In this document: positions 63,594 through 64,000 of the stretch, piece by piece | How the letters are laid out: each line of letters opens with the position of its first letter | Position numbering within the stretch: position 1 is the stretch's first letter | Source: an uncultured Bacteroidales bacterium | GTDB lineage: Bacteria > Bacteroidota > Bacteroidia > Bacteroidales > P3 | Assembly: GCA_937884485.1 (NCBI GenBank) | Contig: CALGCG010000071.1 | Coordinates: 1-64,000, forward strand | Length of the DNA: 64,000 nucleotides | Direction of reading: 5' to 3' | Notes under the pieces: generated by a model | Databases searched by the model: none | What the model saw: the letters and a program-made list of their open reading frames with translations, nothing else | Told to the model about the DNA's origin: nothing | Position numbers and translations under genes: made by a program

Positions 63594-64000
63594 ATGGGTT
63601 ACAACGAATATAAGCAGCTTAATTTGACCCAAATCGGCGAGGATATCCGCCGCTATTGGGAGGAGAATGAGACTTTTGAGAAAGGCCAGCGCCTCAGCGA
63701 GGGGCATCCTTCGTTCGTGTTCTACGACGGCCCCCCGTCGGCCAACGGCAAGCCCGGCATCCACCACGTGATGGCCCGCACCATCAAGGATGTCTTCTGT
63801 CGCTACAAGGCCCAGAAGGGCTTCCATGTGGACCGCAAGGCCGGCTGGGACACCCACGGCCTGCCCGTGGAGCTCGGCGTGGAGAAGAACCTCGGCATCA
63901 CCAAGGAGGACATCGGCAAGAAAATCTCCGTCGACGACTACAACCGCGCCTGCCGCACCGAGGTGCTGAAATACAAGGACCTCTGGGACGAGCTGACCCG
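63594..64000 (+). CDS. ileS: Isoleucyl-tRNA synthetase, 3' partial
   Basis: The first 135 codons of a class I synthetase; the frame runs out of the window. FVFYDGPPSANGKPGIHHVMARTIKDVFCRYKAQKGFHVDRKAGWDTHGLPVELGVEKNLGI is the IleS catalytic start, with GIHH as the HIGH motif and GWDTHGLPVE following. The DGPPSANG and IHHV wording is that of the eukaryote-like (type 2) IleS found in Bacteroidota. No stop codon within the window. Confidence 0.95.
   Translation, partial: MGYNEYKQLNLTQIGEDIRRYWEENETFEKGQRLSEGHPSFVFYDGPPSANGKPGIHHVMARTIKDVFCRYKAQKGFHVDRKAGWDTHGLPVELGVEKNLGITKEDIGKKISVDDYNRACRTEVLKYKDLWDELT

Overview
The window is a chromosomal segment of a fairly GC-rich member of the Bacteroidales (Bacteroidota). 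The evidence is a repeated promoter element TAnnTTTG (usually TATCTTTG) ahead of many genes with no obvious Shine-Dalgarno sequence, many Cys-anchored lipoproteins, a TonB receptor, a BlaI/BlaR1-type operon ending in a TonB_C domain, glycine-lipid acyltransferases, CstA, an L33-DUF4295 ribosomal pair and a DUF6261 protein. Family or genus cannot be fixed from the sequence. No rRNA, tRNA, prophage, IS element or canonical CRISPR-cas locus was seen.

Layout. 1-1445: a two-component system whose regulator is 5'-truncated and joined to a fragment of an ABC ATPase, probably an assembly chimera. 1452-2605: a hot-dog thioesterase and a thioredoxin-like lipoprotein. 2750-9019 (minus): bamD, rpoZ, coaBC, lytic transglycosylase, uvrA. 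9336-14253 (plus): guaA, LysM/periplasmic-binding protein, lpxC, lpxA. 14306-19819 (minus): thioesterase, beta-barrel protein, HAD phosphatase, blaI/blaR1-like/LRR lipoprotein operon, rfbB. 19982-24732: small lipoproteins, exported flavin-reductase-like protein, htpG, a membrane protein. 24831-30760 (minus): nadC, yihY, rRNA methyltransferase, queG, TonB receptor. 31266-37737 (plus): deoxynucleoside kinase, kdsB, a large HU/coiled-coil/SPOR protein, trmB, yebC, rsmI, mgtC-like. 37734-42278 (minus): radical SAM protein, exported unknown, secreted C1 peptidase.

42453-51635 is the accessory part: VWA protein, AT-rich lipoprotein, four-helix protein, an orphan C-terminal half of transketolase, zinc-ribbon protein, DUF6261 protein followed at once by a five-unit array of 12-bp palindromes at 41-42 bp spacing, CsaA, LOG protein, a Cas4/Dna2-like nuclease, and a DUF4160/DUF2442 pair lying between perfect 21-bp direct repeats. 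51702-64000 returns to core functions: cstA, glsA-glsB, engB, dacB, mreB, purH, pfkA, rpmG-DUF4295, an outer-membrane protein and the start of ileS.

The most unusual feature is the repeat landscape. At least eight intergenic loci carry tandem units of exactly 11 bp, different in sequence but constant in period and often arranged as inverted repeats; the largest is 18 units in unbroken phase between the nadC and deoxynucleoside-kinase promoters. A second class, short palindromes headed TGGA(G/A/C)CGCCGGC, lies both between genes and in frame inside genes (nuclease, HAD phosphatase, TonB receptor).
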